This document shows positions 61,944 through 64,000 of a stretch of 64,000 nt of DNA, piece by piece. Every line of letters begins with the position of its first letter. The first letter of the stretch is position 1. The position numbers were made by a program, and so were the translations under genes. Origin of the DNA: Triops longicaudatus (Eukaryota > Arthropoda > Branchiopoda > Notostraca > Triopsidae); contig JAGQDJ010000214.1 in assembly GCA_022885665.1 (NCBI GenBank), forward strand, positions 1-64,000. The letters are read 5' to 3'. The notes below the pieces were generated by a model, which was not told where the DNA came from, did not search any database, and was given only the letters and a program-made list of their open reading frames with translations.

Positions 61944-64000
61944 AAAAAATTATTCGCTATTTGAGAAAAACTTTCCGATAGTAATGTAAAGGACTATTAA
62001 GCCTAGTGCTTCTCAGAGAATTTTTTTAAAAATATTGCTTTATAAATTTGCAAAGTGGCACCAAGTATTTCATTGTTTCGGAAAATAGGTTTAAAAATTG
62101 GGCTTTGAATAAGGGATTTTTTCGTTGTATGAATTTTATCATTGATATTTATACTAAAAATTTGTAGCTTAAATTATTAAAAAATAGTGGCTTAAAATTA
62201 TTAAAATTGGTAGCTACCATGTTGCAAGATGGCCAAAGGTTACGACAGAGCAGCCATAATGAGAGAAGATGGGCAAGGAGAGACGGATAAAAAGCAAAGA
62301 AAGGTCATAAAAATGTGGAGCAAAAGGGGAAGGGACACGAGATTTATTATCCGTTCTCGCAAGCATCCTCACGTTGGTGATGTGTTGTCGCGAGATAGTG
62401 GTCCTGGAAGGATCCGCCATTCCAAAAGCGAAAGGAAATAAACAAAATAAAGAGATAACGACGCAAGTGTCCTTTTACGGTCTCAGTGGTCATTTTTTTC
62501 GGTACACTGGCTTTTTTATTCATGACAATAACGAGACCGAACCAAGAAGCTCCTTGTTAGAAACTTAACGAGTGTATATGCGATATTGTTACGGTATCGA
62601 TTTAGGGGAGTGAAGGCACATTTGGGGTTACTAGCTCCTTCTTTTTCTTTTTTTTTTTTATTTTTTAAGGTTATCGGTTTCGATTGAGTGAAGGAATTTG
62701 AGACTGATCGAAATTTTATAAATGGAGAAAACGCAATAAAATTTTCCTTTATAAAAGACTGAGGAAGTCAAAGGAAGATGTGTTGGAGTATGAAAAGTTT
62801 TGAAATTTTTGGGGAATTGAAAAATGGGGTAAGTGAATTAGGGTGGAAAGGGTGTAGAGGGTGAGGAACGACCAACATTAGAGGAATGATAATGAGAATA
62901 TACTGATTTGATGGGAATTTTGGGGGAAGAATTTGTGAAGTTTGAGGAATTGCCAGGAGAATTTTGAAGGGTTGTTTGAAACTCGATATAGGTGAGATGA
63001 AGAACAGTATTGCTTTTGACTTGGCACCTAAGAAAGTAAATGCTTTTTACACTAAAAGCTTTAATTATTTTTTCAAATTAAATATATTATTTAAGATCAG
63101 TAATGTAACAGGTGCGTTTAATTAAAATCATATTTATTACGCGTTCTGTATTTCTATTTCAATATAAATGTTGCTCTATATTTGTACTTATGTGATATAG
63201 CATATCTGTACGAAATATACCAAAAAAATGTTGATTTTTTTTTTAAGTTTCTGAATGCATAACATCTTGGCTGGGCTCTTAAGTTAGGGCGACGATATTA
63301 TGGCAAGCGTTACGACACTTTGTATAGAGTAAGACTTGGCTGTGGGCCAAAGTATTTCGATTTTTTGCCTTCATAATTTAGAGTGACTGCCTTGTATCGG
63401 ATTGTAACAAAATGTCTCGCAGGGCGCAACAACGCAAGTTGTGTATTCTTAGCTCCAAGTCCGACCTACGACAAACACGTTTAGATTCTCCCTTTAAAAG
63501 AGTGCCAATAAAAGCCACCCCGACTTCACACTGTTAGCCATTTTCAACTTCTTTTTCCGGAAGTAAAATACTAGTCAAAGAAACTGAAAATTAAAAATAA
63601 CCAAGTCGGAAAACTTAAACATAAAATTAAAAGGCAGAAAGTAAAATACGTAATATGCATATTCTTAATGTTAATACGTAAACAAGTACATAATAAAATA
63701 CATAATAATAAAATAATAAATAATAATAAATAAAATACATTAATAAAATGTACCAACAAAGTGCAATATTGCAAAAATAAGTTTTTACGTACTTAAACCT
63801 TCGTTTTGTTCTCTTTTGACTCATGTGATTAAACAATGGTAGTTTTTTTTTTTAAAAAAAAGACAGTTATGTCAAGCGCTACGATTTCAGAAAAAAACGC
63901 TAATAGAGATAAGCTATTGTTCTTCTTGTGGCATTGGAAGGGGGGTCCAATGTGTGGTAACGACAGTATACCAGTTAAGATAGATGTTCTTTTTTAAAAA

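Larger units (their letters stand above)
48080..64000 (+). other. Probable first intron of the RRM gene, and undetermined sequence
   Basis: I found no convincing second exon, so the intron may exceed 15.9 kb. The stretch is AT-rich and carries a diverged tandem duplication (48318-48730), two ATT/TTA microsatellites, a C16A12 run and a 24-bp tandem repeat. The only notable reading frames are at 59745-60752 (see findings). Short exons could have been missed. Confidence 0.4.

Noticed and set aside
1..64000. CRISPR array, rRNA genes, transposase or reverse transcriptase genes, viral insertions
   Set aside because: No regularly spaced repeats, rRNA-like sequence or recognisable catalytic motifs of such proteins were found in the reading frames.

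Overview
The window is nuclear DNA from an animal. The genes are split by GT-AG introns of about 50 bp to more than 8 kb, the background is AT-rich with microsatellites, and there are no operons. An RR-1 cuticle protein gene makes it an arthropod. A crustacean is my guess from the overall mix, not something the sequence proves. All gene models were assembled by hand: exon phases were matched across splice sites and the summed coding lengths checked to be divisible by three.

Layout. 1-2362: no gene found. 2363-20851 (+): a novel-type (delta/theta-like) protein kinase C of 15 exons and 772 codons (C2, C1A, C1B, Ser/acidic hinge, AGC kinase, C-tail). Two adjacent 139-nt exons (19172-19310 and 19506-19644) are alternative versions of the catalytic/activation loop. 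An intronless Ser/Pro-rich reading frame (16157-16999, +) lies inside the intron that splits C1B. 21799-22590 (-): a secreted DM13-domain protein, convergent with the kinase. 22806-22860: a tRNA-related SINE-like head. 23884-24652 (-): a two-exon RR-1 cuticle protein with TATA box and poly(A) signal. 25602-26974 (-): a five-exon, membrane-anchored FkbM-type (Star-like) protein. 27753-32616 (+): a ten-exon homologue of human KIAA2013. 33784-40927 (-): an eight-exon leucine-rich-repeat protein, convergent with the KIAA2013 homologue, whose N-terminus resembles BC-box/Cul2-box substrate receptors. 47810-48079 (+): the first coding exon of an RRM protein, possibly PTB-like; the rest of the window is probably its first intron or intergenic DNA, with several repeats.

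The genes do not form one pathway. They are ordinary animal housekeeping, signalling and cuticle genes. The most unusual features are the mutually exclusive kinase exons, one of which replaces the DFG motif by DMG, a roughly 60-residue insertion in the kinase C2 domain, and the gene nested in the kinase intron. I found no CRISPR array, intact rRNA or tRNA gene, recognisable virus or transposase.
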